Below the pieces are notes generated by a model. It made no database searches, was not told the DNA's origin, and saw nothing but the letters and a program-made list of their open reading frames with translations. This document shows positions 9,621-19,143 of a stretch of DNA of 64,000 nt, piece by piece. Source of the DNA: Bin80 sp965215475 (lineage in GTDB: Bacteria > Bacteroidota > Rhodothermia > Rhodothermales > Bin80); assembly GCA_965215475.1 (NCBI GenBank), contig OZ244061.1, positions 3,038,001-3,102,000 on the forward strand, written 5' to 3'. The translations under genes and the position numbers were made by a program. Positions within the stretch are counted from its first letter, which is position 1. Every line of letters begins with the position of its first letter.

Positions 9621-10221
9621 TCAAACTCGGAGCGCATTCAGTCGTGCATAGACAGGATCGGAACAGAGTACATAGTGCCAACCGCCGAGAGAGTCTAACA
9701 CCAGTTTTTTATTGAATGGTGTCCCCGATCTAAGCCATGCAATCACTTCATACAGACATGTAAGCTCATCTCCATCAATTCCATCCACTTGTTGCTTATA
9801 ATATGCCTTGCGTCTCTCATCCCCCATTTGGTAGACAACTTCCAGTCCTTCATGTGTCATCCACCATGATCTTTCTGGATTTGCTTTGCTGCGGCATCTC
9901 CGTAGGCAGTAATGTGCTGTGGCCAGCCATGCGTTTCCTGTGCGATCGCATCAACCCATGAATTCGGATTTTTTTGGCACCTCCCTTCTTTATGGTGGTT
10001 TCCCATCCGCTCGCCAATGCCAATTTTTCAAGTTCATGAAGCAGGGCAGACTTCCCTGCACCCGGTGCGCCTTGAATCAAGAAGATCGTTCCCTTCTTTT
10101 CCTGTTTTGATCGTCGTAAGAGATCTTCAAAATCACACAGGATCTGTGCTCGCCCGTGAAAATATTCGGCAGGGTCCCGATCGGGAATGATACGAGAGAT
10201 GGAACGCAGTGATTCAGGCAT
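9621..10221 (-). pseudogene. AAA ATPase of the 'YFHGR' type, internally deleted and frameshifted
   Basis: The N-terminal part reads RIIPDRDPAEYFHGRAQIL and then a Walker A, FLIQGAPGAGKSALL. After about 85 residues a large internal deletion leads directly into C-terminal sequence in another frame (NPNSWVDAIAQETHGWPQHI), followed by MTHEGLEVVYQMGDERR and RVDGI-like residues in a third. An intact member would be several hundred residues long, so most of the ATPase is gone. A truncated paralogue lies at 36703-37245. The cellular role of the family is unknown to me. Confidence 0.7.
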
Positions 10222-10397
10222 TGCAGGTACGTATCACATGTAAGTTCATTGGACAAATCCATTATGCAAGTGTTCCTCTTTATGGGTTGGAGTTGTTCCA
10301 GTTGAGCTCATTGAGCAGTCATGGATCAACACCACTCGTAGATACGAGGCATAGTTTTTTGGCTCTTCAGCCTTTTCTGTGAGAAATTGATTTTTTT

Positions 10398-11588
10398 TTA
10401 GATTCTGGGGCTCAAATCTAGTCCGCCCAAATGAAAGTAAATTGCGTCTATGAATCGGTCTTTGTTCCGGAATCCACGTACACGAACCTTGATGGTTTTA
10501 ATCCGACTGTTGATGCTTTCGGCAGGGCCATTACTCACCTTCAGAACGATGGCATTGAGGATTCCATATAGGTGATTTTGTATCAGTTTGGCTGCTTTTT
10601 TCATCGGTTCAAGTCGGCAGCGCATAGCCCAGCTCCACCATTTCATCCAGTACTTGTGTGCCCAACCCCGGGTTTTATCATGCCATAGATTTCGAGCCGT
10701 TTCTTTGATCGCCCAGGCTCGGGCCGTTCGTAGGGTACTGGTACGGAGCGCATGGAATGCCTTCTTCTGCTTCATGGACATGTTCGGAGGACTTTTGAGC
10801 CACATGTATTTACTTCCCGTCCGCATCTCATTCCCACTCTTGCGGAGTTCTTTGTGCTCCTGCCGCCGCACCTTATCAACCCCATCTCCCAGATGCTTGG
10901 AGACATGGAACCGGTCAAAGCAGATCTTCTCTTCGGCATGGGGAAGGCAGGCATGCGTCGCATGAATCTACGCCGGCCACCTATCCATCTCCGAATCCCC
11001 TGCAACTGGGCCGGCGATCATTGCGGATACCAACCCATCCGAGTGCTCTTTTCCCGTCCAAGCCCCACATAAAGTACCGTATCTGCATTGGACACAATCG
11101 TCAGGTACTTGTGGTACGCGACCTCATCCACACAAAGGTTGGCAACCACCTCCTCCTTTCTTCAAGCCTTCCCCCGCACGCCGTTGGATCCCGGCCATGC
11201 CCTTCCAGCCGGTTCCCAACTGGCGGGAAATCGCCAAAAGACTTGCCTCCTTGGCCCATCCGATCACGTACTCCTCAAAGTCATGCGTGTAGCGGGAACT
11301 TGCGTCCGCCCAGGGAACCCGGACCGTCTTCACTCCATGCTCTGGACATTGAATCCGGGGAACCAGAATCGTTTGATAGGTACACGTATCCAGGTGGCGC
11401 CATTGCCGCTCCGTACGCAGATCATAAAAGGGACATACCTTGCCACACTCCGGACAGGTCAGCGAAGACGGATCGGTACAGGTCAACGTTACCGTCCTTC
11501 GTTGGGCTTGATCATCGTAGGTGTCTTCTAAAATCTCCCAGGGTGCCTGGAGACCTAGGCTTTTCTCAACGGAGGAGGTGTTTTGCAT
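10398..11588 (-). pseudogene. ISL3-family transposase, frameshifted
   Basis: The N-terminal part (11124-11588) has the ISL3 zinc-ribbon pattern CPECGKVCPF and RIQCPEHGVKTVRVPWA. A middle part in a shifted frame reads NLCVDEVAYHKYLTIVSNAD. The C-terminal part (10398-10871 and just upstream) has FDRFHVSKHLGDGVDKVRRQ and SNGPAESINSRIKTIK. At least two frameshifts separate them. Inverted repeats could not be fixed, so the element's borders are open. Confidence 0.85.
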
Positions 11589-11950
11589 GGGATTCTTTCA
11601 ATTCAGGTGAACCATGAAATTCGAAAGTCCCTAAATTTATGGCTTAATTCACAATAAAGGGCGAAGACCCGTTTTTGATTTACATGGTTCATGTGTTGCG
11701 CAAAATGGTACTGGGTAGAGTACGTCGTATGTGTTGTCATGCTGTGTATTCGGTGAACTGGGACACCTAATCCGCTGGAAGTGAGACAGCTAGATGACAG
11801 AGAAAGTCCAAGCCTCAAAACCATCCAAACATAGATATATCAACTGGTTTGTCTGTCTAGGCGGAAGACTGGAGCATATTCGTTTTACCTTAGTTATGAC
11901 ATATTACCTGCGTAGGTAATACATCAAGCAAGTGATTAATCTATAAGAAA
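11589..11950. other. Gap between ISL3 remnant and defence operon
   Basis: About 360 bp without a convincing gene. It contains the repeat at 11746-11789. A short minus-strand frame across the repeat has no protein-like features. Confidence 0.5.
11746..11789 (+). repeat. 44-bp IS-end-like repeat, left border of the defence operon
   Basis: Starts GTATTCGGTGAACTGGGACA and continues with TAATCCGCTGGAAGTGAGACAG. Its reverse complement recurs at 22720-22763 (a few mismatches, one indel), so the two copies face each other with outward tips GTATTC / GCATATTC and enclose about 11 kb. Subterminal GGGACA repeats are reminiscent of IS termini, but I cannot name the family. Confidence 0.65.
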
Positions 11951-14701
11951 TTATGAAGTGGGGGGCGTTTTCTGTATAGAAACCCGATCATTTATTTCTA
12001 GCTCCTTCAGGGTCTGTTGTAAGCTTCGTTCCAATCTCTGCACTTGGTTATTATCAACATTTACGGAGAGTTTGACTTCAATCCGAAGTCCTTCCAGCAT
12101 TTGCAGTTTTGGAAGGATTGTGGTCCCAAGTCTATTCCATACTCCGTGAGGTAAAATACCTTCAAGTTGAAGAATCGTTGTGCCTTCGATCGGATCGGGT
12201 TTAGGATTTGGCGGAGGATGGGGGGGATCTGGCACAGGAGGAGCTATTGGCTTGGTTTTCAATATTTCCGCGGGAGTTTTTTTTAGGAGAAAAACTCCCG
12301 CTTCAAACACAATTTCTTCTTGTGGAATCAGCTCTTTATACCACACATGATTGTAGCTCCCATCAGGCTGAACACCAGATGCCAAACCAAATTCTCCGTC
12401 AGAAACGAACTGAATAATTTTGTGGAGAAGAATTTTCTCTGGATCTATCAGTCGCGTGAGGGAGCCATCCAGAAAACTTTGTCTTAGGCCTGGAAGTGGC
12501 CACGCCCCAGTTTCTGTGAAAGCCCGAGGCCAATGTCGATCAATATAACTGGCGCCTACGCTTTCATTGAGCAATGCTTCAGATTTCATGGCCTTAATGA
12601 TCCGCCCGCAGAGTGTTTCACTGGAGCTGGAACGACCAGCACCAAGATCTATCGTTTTCAGTCCATCTGATTCATGTGAATCTGAAAGTAGCAAGAATCG
12701 ATAACTGGCCCAGATTTCGCCCTTCGCATCATTTTTTGCATCCTGGACATTGGCTTGTGCATTGGCCCGATCAGCAGGGTCAAATTCGCTCCCAAGGTCG
12801 CCTTGATCAATTTCAAGTAGGACCCTATTCCATGCGAGCCAAAATTCAACGGCTTCCCGGAGCTTACGCCCTGTTGATTTTGCACACCAGACCAACGAGC
12901 TTGGGTAAAGCCGGGGTGACTGACCGCGAAGTTTTGTCCATTGACGAATCCGATCTATTCCTTGTTCATCACCGATCCATTCGGTTTCTGGATCAAGTAT
13001 AACCAGCACTAAGCGCGGAGTATCCTGAATCGTAGTACTATCTTCTGGGAAGAGGACGATCGGGAGAGTTGTGTTACGACTAAACTCGGCTTCAACTAGT
13101 TTTCGAATGGCAGGCTTGATCTCTGTTTCTTCATCTAGCGACGCGCGACGATCACTCACGACCTTCTTCAAGGTGGCTTGATGGTGAATACGAAATCCAT
13201 CAGTACCCACCTTTCGAATAAAGAACCCTCTTGAATCCAAGGCTGTCGTTGCATTATCAATGGCCGTGGTATCAATGGCTGGCTCACCTAGGGCAAAGCG
13301 TAGTTCAGGCAAATGGGCAACTTTATCTACTTGCCCGCCTGAAGACTCGAATAAAATGGCAGTACCTACGCGCCGATGAATATCTCTCAGTTCATTTGAA
13401 ACGTCCGCATCAAGGGCACGAGCATGCGCCATGTTCCCAGCAAGATCAGCTTCAATGGCCGTATCAAGACGATTTTCTCCCAATTGCCCTAACACAACGG
13501 CGCGAAATTCCATAATCTCCAACGGTGCTGATCCGAGTGTAATCAGTGGTTCTGTACGCGCTTTTCTGAACTGCTCTTTGGATGCGCCAGATATCCACTG
13601 TGCAAGCATGGCAAGAGCCCCCCTAGTTTGCTGAAACTGTGATAGTGCGCGCCATTTTCGTTGAAATACCGAAAGAGTTGATGGATGAAAGGGATAGCAT
13701 GCGTCAAATCGTTTCCTGAGAAATTCTTTCGCCTTTGTTTCTGTCACTGCGGAATCAACAGATAACCATTCCTGCGGTAAGCGTGCAGTGCGCTCAAAAC
13801 ACCATTCTGCATAAGCTTTAGATACCTTGCGTCTAATTCGTTCACTTCCTCGATCTTCAAACAGTCGTCGACAGATAACTTCACTGATTTCAGATTCGTC
13901 ATTTGCAATCAGATCTTGTGCAACACGCCGGACGACTTTAGTGATTTTATCCTGCCACTGTTGATCCCATTCCGTCATTTCTACCTGACTTCGCGGGAGA
14001 CTAATGACGGCCACTGCATGAGTGGTGCCGGTAACTGCAACGGATAGATTCTGGATAAAAGCGTGAAATTTCTCTGCCATATTTCGGTGGCGATTCACGA
14101 AGTTCAGGACTTCGTCAAATAGTAAGAGAATCGGTGCGTTTGCGGCTGCAAACATATTTGAAAGTGCCTCCGTGCCCGGCGGGGTTTCATGGGCCGCTGC
14201 CCCAAGCGCAGCTACTCCTTGATCTCCTGCAAGTTGACGCGCCAAATCAATCCATGGTGTTTCCCGGCCTACTACTGGATCCCATGCATTCCCAACAAAC
14301 ACACCAACTCGAGCAGAAATAGGTTTTGTGATATTTGCATCCTTGATCAGTTCAGGCACTCCAGGCAGATTAGATGCATCTGCACCAACTTTGGCGAGAT
14401 GATAGAGAGAGGTAAGTGTGTGAGTTTTCCCCCCACCGAATTGGGTGATCAGGGTGAGCACTGGAGCAGTGTTCTCGGTTTTACCGGAGAGGCGTCGAAG
14501 CACCATACCTGCGTGCTTTTTCAGCGCAGCCGTAAAACAGGTTCTTGAGAAGAACTGAACCGGGTCGCAGTAATCTTTGGGAGCAGTGCCAGCAACGACC
14601 TGTTCAAGAGCAATCGCAAACTCATCCGGTCTGAATGAGCGTCCTTCACGCACTTCTTCACGAAGGGTTACATTTTTATACCAAGGGGTTAAGACCATCA
14701 A
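11951..14701 (-). CDS. DUF499 family ATPase (defence-associated)
   Basis: DUF499 protein of 916 aa, the last gene of the putative defence operon. The P-loop-like ITQFGGGKTHT lies at residues 86-95 and a Walker B-like ILLLFDEVLN at 191-200, so it should bind and hydrolyse ATP. The C-terminus has a proline-rich linker (VPDPPHPPPNPKPDP) and a short conserved domain, as in complete family members. DUF499 ATPases occur beside DUF1156 methyltransferases and helicases in defence islands and are distantly similar to BREX PglY/BrxC. It starts 6 nt after an AAA-ATPase remnant. The alternative start is the second Met. Confidence 0.88.
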   Translation of the reverse strand: MMVLTPWYKNVTLREEVREGRSFRPDEFAIALEQVVAGTAPKDYCDPVQFFSRTCFTAALKKHAGMVLRRLSGKTENTAPVLTLITQFGGGKTHTLTSLYHLAKVGADASNLPGVPELIKDANITKPISARVGVFVGNAWDPVVGRETPWIDLARQLAGDQGVAALGAAAHETPPGTEALSNMFAAANAPILLLFDEVLNFVNRHRNMAEKFHAFIQNLSVAVTGTTHAVAVISLPRSQVEMTEWDQQWQDKITKVVRRVAQDLIANDESEISEVICRRLFEDRGSERIRRKVSKAYAEWCFERTARLPQEWLSVDSAVTETKAKEFLRKRFDACYPFHPSTLSVFQRKWRALSQFQQTRGALAMLAQWISGASKEQFRKARTEPLITLGSAPLEIMEFRAVVLGQLGENRLDTAIEADLAGNMAHARALDADVSNELRDIHRRVGTAILFESSGGQVDKVAHLPELRFALGEPAIDTTAIDNATTALDSRGFFIRKVGTDGFRIHHQATLKKVVSDRRASLDEETEIKPAIRKLVEAEFSRNTTLPIVLFPEDSTTIQDTPRLVLVILDPETEWIGDEQGIDRIRQWTKLRGQSPRLYPSSLVWCAKSTGRKLREAVEFWLAWNRVLLEIDQGDLGSEFDPADRANAQANVQDAKNDAKGEIWASYRFLLLSDSHESDGLKTIDLGAGRSSSSETLCGRIIKAMKSEALLNESVGASYIDRHWPRAFTETGAWPLPGLRQSFLDGSLTRLIDPEKILLHKIIQFVSDGEFGLASGVQPDGSYNHVWYKELIPQEEIVFEAGVFLLKKTPAEILKTKPIAPPVPDPPHPPPNPKPDPIEGTTILQLEGILPHGVWNRLGTTILPKLQMLEGLRIEVKLSVNVDNNQVQRLERSLQQTLKELEINDRVSIQKTPPTS

Positions 14702-14707
14702 ATCTGA

Positions 14708-14962
14708 TTACACATTTGTTGTAAGTAACTCACACATATTTATGAGAGGGAGTGTGCCAAAATTAGTGGGGGTTGGCGCGAATTTTTGGATTCTACAGGT
14801 GGATTGGTGAATGGTTTTCTCGTGTCGACGAAGTGCTAGAATCATGACTAAGAAGGATGTATTCCCCGTACTGTTATCCCCTACAAGCAATGTTAGTGGA
14901 GCAAGAGGAGCGATCTGCCTTTCCTGAAAGTAGCGATAGTTGTCCAAAGTAACTTGTTTCAT
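14708..14962 (-). pseudogene. Truncated RecF/OLD-like AAA ATPase, N-terminus only
   Basis: 84-aa ORF whose first ~48 residues match the start of a RecF/OLD-like ATPase: LDNYRYFQERQIAPLAPLTL then VGDNSTGNTSF. The usual P-loop is GENSTGKTS; here the catalytic Lys is Asn. After LALRRHEKTIHQ the sequence leaves the family and ends, so the ATPase body (several hundred residues) is missing. It lies between DUF1156 (13 nt) and DUF499 (6 nt) and so keeps the operon spacing. It is probably a deleted accessory subunit; a retained small ORF with coupling function cannot be excluded. Confidence 0.7.
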
Positions 14963-14974
14963 TTCACTTAATTT

Positions 14975-17929
14975 CTACCGTGGTACAGCCAAAAGCATGG
15001 CATCAATGAGTCGTTTTTCTTGGCAGCCTCTCGGATATAAAGCCGACAATGCGTTGGCCAGATGCAAGAACTCTGGGCCGCGATTCATCTCGGAGTCAAT
15101 GAAGGTTCTTAGAGCATCGGTATGCCCGCTTGTTTGAAGAAGCATAGCAGCGTGCACTCTATCCAGAACGGTGGTGCGATCGGATTGAAATTCTAGATCT
15201 TCTTCGGTGATCTTCTTTCGGGAATGATGTTTTTCGGGGGCGAACTCAGTATCTAACTCTGGAAATAGTGATGTCTGGGTATTTCCTTTCCGATCATGCT
15301 CAATCCATTCTGCGGTCGAATCTATTCCATCTTTCCCAAAGAGGTCTTTGTCTCGCTTGATTACAGGCAATAAGCGCACGATCCCTTTATCAAGTGCGAT
15401 AATGCTACCGGTCCAGGCATTCAGGTCAATTCCCATCGGTTGAGCAAAACGGCGTACTACATCAAACGGGAGAGTGAAACCCTTTAATGTATTTTTTTGA
15501 AATCCATCCTCTTCCTTTGCATCTGAGGCTTTTTGGGAGGATTCTGTACTCTGAAGTGTCCAAAGAAACAATGCGGTCAGGCGGGCATCTTCTTCTAAAG
15601 TGCCTGTCAAGCCACCGCTAGATTTGGAAATGCCGAGTACCTGTTCAAGTGCCGTGCGCCCAACGATTTCCCAGACCTTCTCCAGATACTCTGAGAGTTT
15701 CACTTCATGGCCTTCTGCTGTCTCTACGGTACGGTAACGGCTGAAGATTTCAAGAGCCGGCCCAATACATGCAAAAACTAAATCAGCCCCTCGGATTCCT
15801 TCTCCCTGAAGTCGGCTCATCCAGCTGCTGACCCGTCGGGGTAATTCACGCAGAACGTCTCTCCAATCACCTATAGGAGCATCCTGCAAGCGTGGGCGGC
15901 AAATAAGATGAATACTGGTTGCGAGTGCAGCAGATTCTCTAGCTCTTAGGCGTGTCGATGACTCAGTTGCAATTGGCCAAGATCCTGTGATGGTCCAACC
16001 GCCTCGAATCATCCCCGAGAGTAATGCTTCCCATCCCTCTGTAGTCTTGTGTGCAAACACGACCGAGGCCACACCGTCGTCACGTAGCACACGTTGACCT
16101 TCAGAAAAAGCTAGGGACATGCCATCTTCAAAGAATTTTTGATCCTTGTGAGAGTATCGTTCTGAGTCCCAACGTGCCATCTCACATAACTCTGGTCCCT
16201 TTGGAGTAAGTTTATTAGTTTGATCAAAAGGGTCTCTCAACAAAGGGTTGTGAGGTAATGCCCTTTTAAGCCAGACAAAGAAAAAATCAGAAAGATCGGC
16301 GTAAGGAATCGCGAAATAATAGGGTGGATCAGTAAACCAAACATTAGCAGATTGGTCTGGCAGAGGATGGTCGGCAGCATCAGCTAGCTGAACTTGGCCT
16401 GCTGAAATTAGTGGCCATGCTTCAATGGTGCGAATGATGTTTGAAAGGGCACCATCAAAATGCTCTGAACGACCACCAAACGGAACAGTTTCTGGGAATG
16501 TCCAAGTTATTGGTAGAGCTTGCATCCCAAAAGCAGGGGCTACGGTAGAGTCAGGTCTCAGACGTGCATTACCGTTGCATGATCTAGCAAAAATACTCAA
16601 GCTAAAGGCGATCAACGTACGTAGGGAATTTGAACAATGGACATTCCTAATTGATTTTGCAATCTCTATCAATGCTACCTTCTGTCTTGCCGTAAATAAA
16701 TCGCCCCACTTTGCTATACCATAAAGTGGAACATTAAATGTTCCACTCATCAGCGGTAACGACTCATTTGGTACAGGACAGAGCTCTTGTTTTCCGCCAA
16801 CTTCCCATTCACACAAAATATTATCCAAGCGTTCCTGAGATTTGTGTACCGCGGCATAGTCCGTGTCATTTGGGATTCTGTAATGCCTCCCTTTCTGCCC
16901 GGGTCGTAAAGTGACCACTGCTATCATGCGTGCTCCTCCAATCCTGCAACCTTCGTTATTAAAGATGACATCAGCACCACCCTTCTGTGTTTTGAGTTGC
17001 TCTCGTACTCGCTCTGGAGCTAGCACTGCATCACAGCAAATGCATGTAGCCGTGGCACGCGTCACCGTACCTATGGGAACCTGCTTATCTGATTCTGGCT
17101 CAAATACTTCAAATTCAACGCGCGGAGGTAAGCCTTCAGGGTGCTCTATGCTATATCGTAAAGCTGTTTTACGATTCGCTTTCTTGCATAACCAAAACGA
17201 TCGAATGAGTGGTATTTCCGCACCACAGTTAGGTGCTTCGCAGCGAATCGTGCGTGCCCATAAATAGACAGACGGTACTGCGCCATCAAAGTCCTTTGGA
17301 TACAAGCCTTCAAGGCTTTGTTCAATTTGTGTGTTAAGGTCTTCACCAATCTTGTGAAGACCTTTTGAGAGCTGTTCTCCGTAACGTGGAATATTCTCCA
17401 ACATTACCTGTAGAATCAAGCATGCGACAGGATTAAGGTCACTTGCAAATGCATCACACCCAAGCCGCAATGCTTCCAATGGAATGGATCCTCCTCCTGC
17501 AAATGGGTCTACGACCAAGGGTATATCCTTTTCATGTGCGGCTTTGATCAGAGACCGGCTAACGCTAAGATAGAAAGGATCTACAGCCTTGCTCCCGTCC
17601 GCAAAATCGGCAATAAACTCCAGAATAATTTGTCTGAGCCCTTCATCTGATTCAATAGCCTCAGACCATCCTGTGGGACGGTTGGCCATGTTTAACAGAA
17701 CCCTTCGTGCATCCTCCTTGAATGTAGCCGGACAATGGGGATCACAAGGATCTGGGAGTAATAAAGCTATTAGAACTGCTCGACATGACGCCAGAGGGCG
17801 CCGAGCCCACCAAGGATGCAACTTAGAGGGATGCCCTTTTTGAGGTTTCTTCTCTCTTACAGCGTGCTTTGAAACCTCTGCAATTGGGAAATCCACCTCA
17901 GCAAGTCGCTTACACTCTCTTGGAATCAT
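14975..17929 (-). CDS. DUF1156 DNA methyltransferase (defence-associated)
   Basis: Large DNA methylase of 984 aa with an N-terminal DUF1156 domain (IPRECKRLAEVDFPI, then HPWWARRPLASCRAV at about 38-52). The SAM-binding motif I, DPFAGGGSIP, is at 141-150 and the catalytic motif IV, DPPYY, near 534-538, so it should be an amino-methyltransferase (N6-adenine or N4-cytosine). Two Cys pairs, CEAPNCGAEI and TCICCDAVL, suggest a zinc ribbon between them. Its ATG overlaps the stop of the DUF1016 gene by 4 nt. In such loci the methylase is expected to mark self DNA or act with the helicase and ATPase. Confidence 0.9.
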   Translation of the reverse strand: MIPRECKRLAEVDFPIAEVSKHAVREKKPQKGHPSKLHPWWARRPLASCRAVLIALLLPDPCDPHCPATFKEDARRVLLNMANRPTGWSEAIESDEGLRQIILEFIADFADGSKAVDPFYLSVSRSLIKAAHEKDIPLVVDPFAGGGSIPLEALRLGCDAFASDLNPVACLILQVMLENIPRYGEQLSKGLHKIGEDLNTQIEQSLEGLYPKDFDGAVPSVYLWARTIRCEAPNCGAEIPLIRSFWLCKKANRKTALRYSIEHPEGLPPRVEFEVFEPESDKQVPIGTVTRATATCICCDAVLAPERVREQLKTQKGGADVIFNNEGCRIGGARMIAVVTLRPGQKGRHYRIPNDTDYAAVHKSQERLDNILCEWEVGGKQELCPVPNESLPLMSGTFNVPLYGIAKWGDLFTARQKVALIEIAKSIRNVHCSNSLRTLIAFSLSIFARSCNGNARLRPDSTVAPAFGMQALPITWTFPETVPFGGRSEHFDGALSNIIRTIEAWPLISAGQVQLADAADHPLPDQSANVWFTDPPYYFAIPYADLSDFFFVWLKRALPHNPLLRDPFDQTNKLTPKGPELCEMARWDSERYSHKDQKFFEDGMSLAFSEGQRVLRDDGVASVVFAHKTTEGWEALLSGMIRGGWTITGSWPIATESSTRLRARESAALATSIHLICRPRLQDAPIGDWRDVLRELPRRVSSWMSRLQGEGIRGADLVFACIGPALEIFSRYRTVETAEGHEVKLSEYLEKVWEIVGRTALEQVLGISKSSGGLTGTLEEDARLTALFLWTLQSTESSQKASDAKEEDGFQKNTLKGFTLPFDVVRRFAQPMGIDLNAWTGSIIALDKGIVRLLPVIKRDKDLFGKDGIDSTAEWIEHDRKGNTQTSLFPELDTEFAPEKHHSRKKITEEDLEFQSDRTTVLDRVHAAMLLQTSGHTDALRTFIDSEMNRGPEFLHLANALSALYPRGCQEKRLIDAMLLAVPR

Positions 17930-19107
17930 GAAATTCTCCCCGAACGATCCTTCAATCCCCTGTAACCGTGGATTGACCGCAATGTATTCCCTGACAGTAA
18001 ATCAGACGCATCTATCGCTTTCCGAGCGCGCTCAATTTCAGATGCAAGAAGTTCCTCGTCTGGCAGGGCTGTGCGGTATTCAGCAGCCATTACTTTATTC
18101 GGTAACCCTTCAAGCGCGTATTGCGCAACCGCTTCATCCTTCTCTGCACATAGAATCAGTCCTACTGGGGGGTTTTCTCCATCCTGAACCCAGTTCTTTG
18201 ACACATAATTGAGGTAAAGATGCATTTGCCCCGCATCGGCATGAGTGAACTTCCCTAGTTTTAGGTCAATAATTACGATACACCTTAACCGTCTATGATA
18301 GAATAGCAAGTCCATCCGATACCATGCATCACCTATACGAAGACGACGCTGCCGACCCATGAAGCAAAAATCGTTGCCTAACTCAAGAAGAAAAGTTTCG
18401 AGGTGATGAACTAACGCTTCTTCAAGATCGCTCTCAGAGTGTTCATCTTTCAGATTTAGAAACTCGAGGATATATGGATCCTTAAATGCTTCTTCTGGAA
18501 AGAGCATATCATTTTCTTGAGCACTTGTTGCTTTTTTGAGCATTGCAACCTTATCCTTGGAGAGTGCTGTACGCTCATAGAATTGAGAGTTGATCTGACG
18601 GTCAAGCTGCCGAACCGACCAGCCTCCGCGTAATGCTTCGATCTCATAGAAGTCGCGGGCATGTAAATTCTTGATCGAGAGTAAACGTACATATGCGGAC
18701 CACGGTAGAGGAAAATGAGAAGCAATGAGATTCAAAGAAGATTCTGCAGACAGCGTCTGCACTTTTTGCCTACTCTCAGATTCTGCAGACAGTGTCTGCA
18801 CTTTTTGCCATGAAAGAAAAAATGTTCTCATTTGCCAAAGATTACGAACGGAAAATCCTCTACCAAAACGAGCAGAAAGATCTACCGAAAGGCGTTTAAT
18901 GATCTCATCACCGTAACTGGCTCGCTCCCTGCCGTCCTGCTCAAATTCAACAATATGTCGGCCAATCAGCCAATAAGAGGCCGTCATGATGGAATTCACT
19001 GATCGGGTGGCATGTTCGCGGGCAATGTTTACGATACCAGACACATCGTCGTAAACCGATTGGTATTCCTTATCCAGAGAATCTGATTTCTTTGGAGGTT
19101 TCGTCAT
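17926..19107 (-). CDS. DUF1016/YhcG PDDEXK nuclease family protein
   Basis: 393-aa member of the YhcG family: an N-terminal DUF1016 domain (EYQSVYDDVSGIVNIAREHA, then ASYWLIGRHIVEFEQDG) and a C-terminal PDDEXK-type nuclease domain. The Asp of WYRMDLLFYHRRLRC and the DLK of VIIDLKLGKFTHAD form the expected active-site pattern. Many relatives sit in defence islands or next to restriction systems. An imperfect tandem duplication of 13 residues (QKVQTLSAESESR) lies in the linker of the N-terminal domain. It is coupled to the DUF1156 gene by an ATGA overlap. A degraded copy of part of this gene lies at 22764-22905. Confidence 0.9.
   Translation of the reverse strand: MTKPPKKSDSLDKEYQSVYDDVSGIVNIAREHATRSVNSIMTASYWLIGRHIVEFEQDGRERASYGDEIIKRLSVDLSARFGRGFSVRNLWQMRTFFLSWQKVQTLSAESESRQKVQTLSAESSLNLIASHFPLPWSAYVRLLSIKNLHARDFYEIEALRGGWSVRQLDRQINSQFYERTALSKDKVAMLKKATSAQENDMLFPEEAFKDPYILEFLNLKDEHSESDLEEALVHHLETFLLELGNDFCFMGRQRRLRIGDAWYRMDLLFYHRRLRCIVIIDLKLGKFTHADAGQMHLYLNYVSKNWVQDGENPPVGLILCAEKDEAVAQYALEGLPNKVMAAEYRTALPDEELLASEIERARKAIDASDLLSGNTLRSIHGYRGLKDRSGRIS
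18740..18809 (-). repeat. 39-bp tandem duplication inside the DUF1016 gene
   Basis: Two units offset by 39 bp (18740 and 18779), 30 of the first 31 bases identical, encoding QKVQTLSAES twice. Each unit contains the palindromic CAGACA-N-TGTCTG-like core. The frame is kept, so it lengthens the protein by 13 residues. Confidence 0.85.
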
Positions 19108-19143
19108 GACTTGTCGGTCTACAATGAATAAGCGATATTTTCT

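Noticed and set aside
11603..11824. 73-codon minus-strand ORF
   Set aside because: Runs through the 44-bp repeat and has low-complexity Ser/His-rich sequence.
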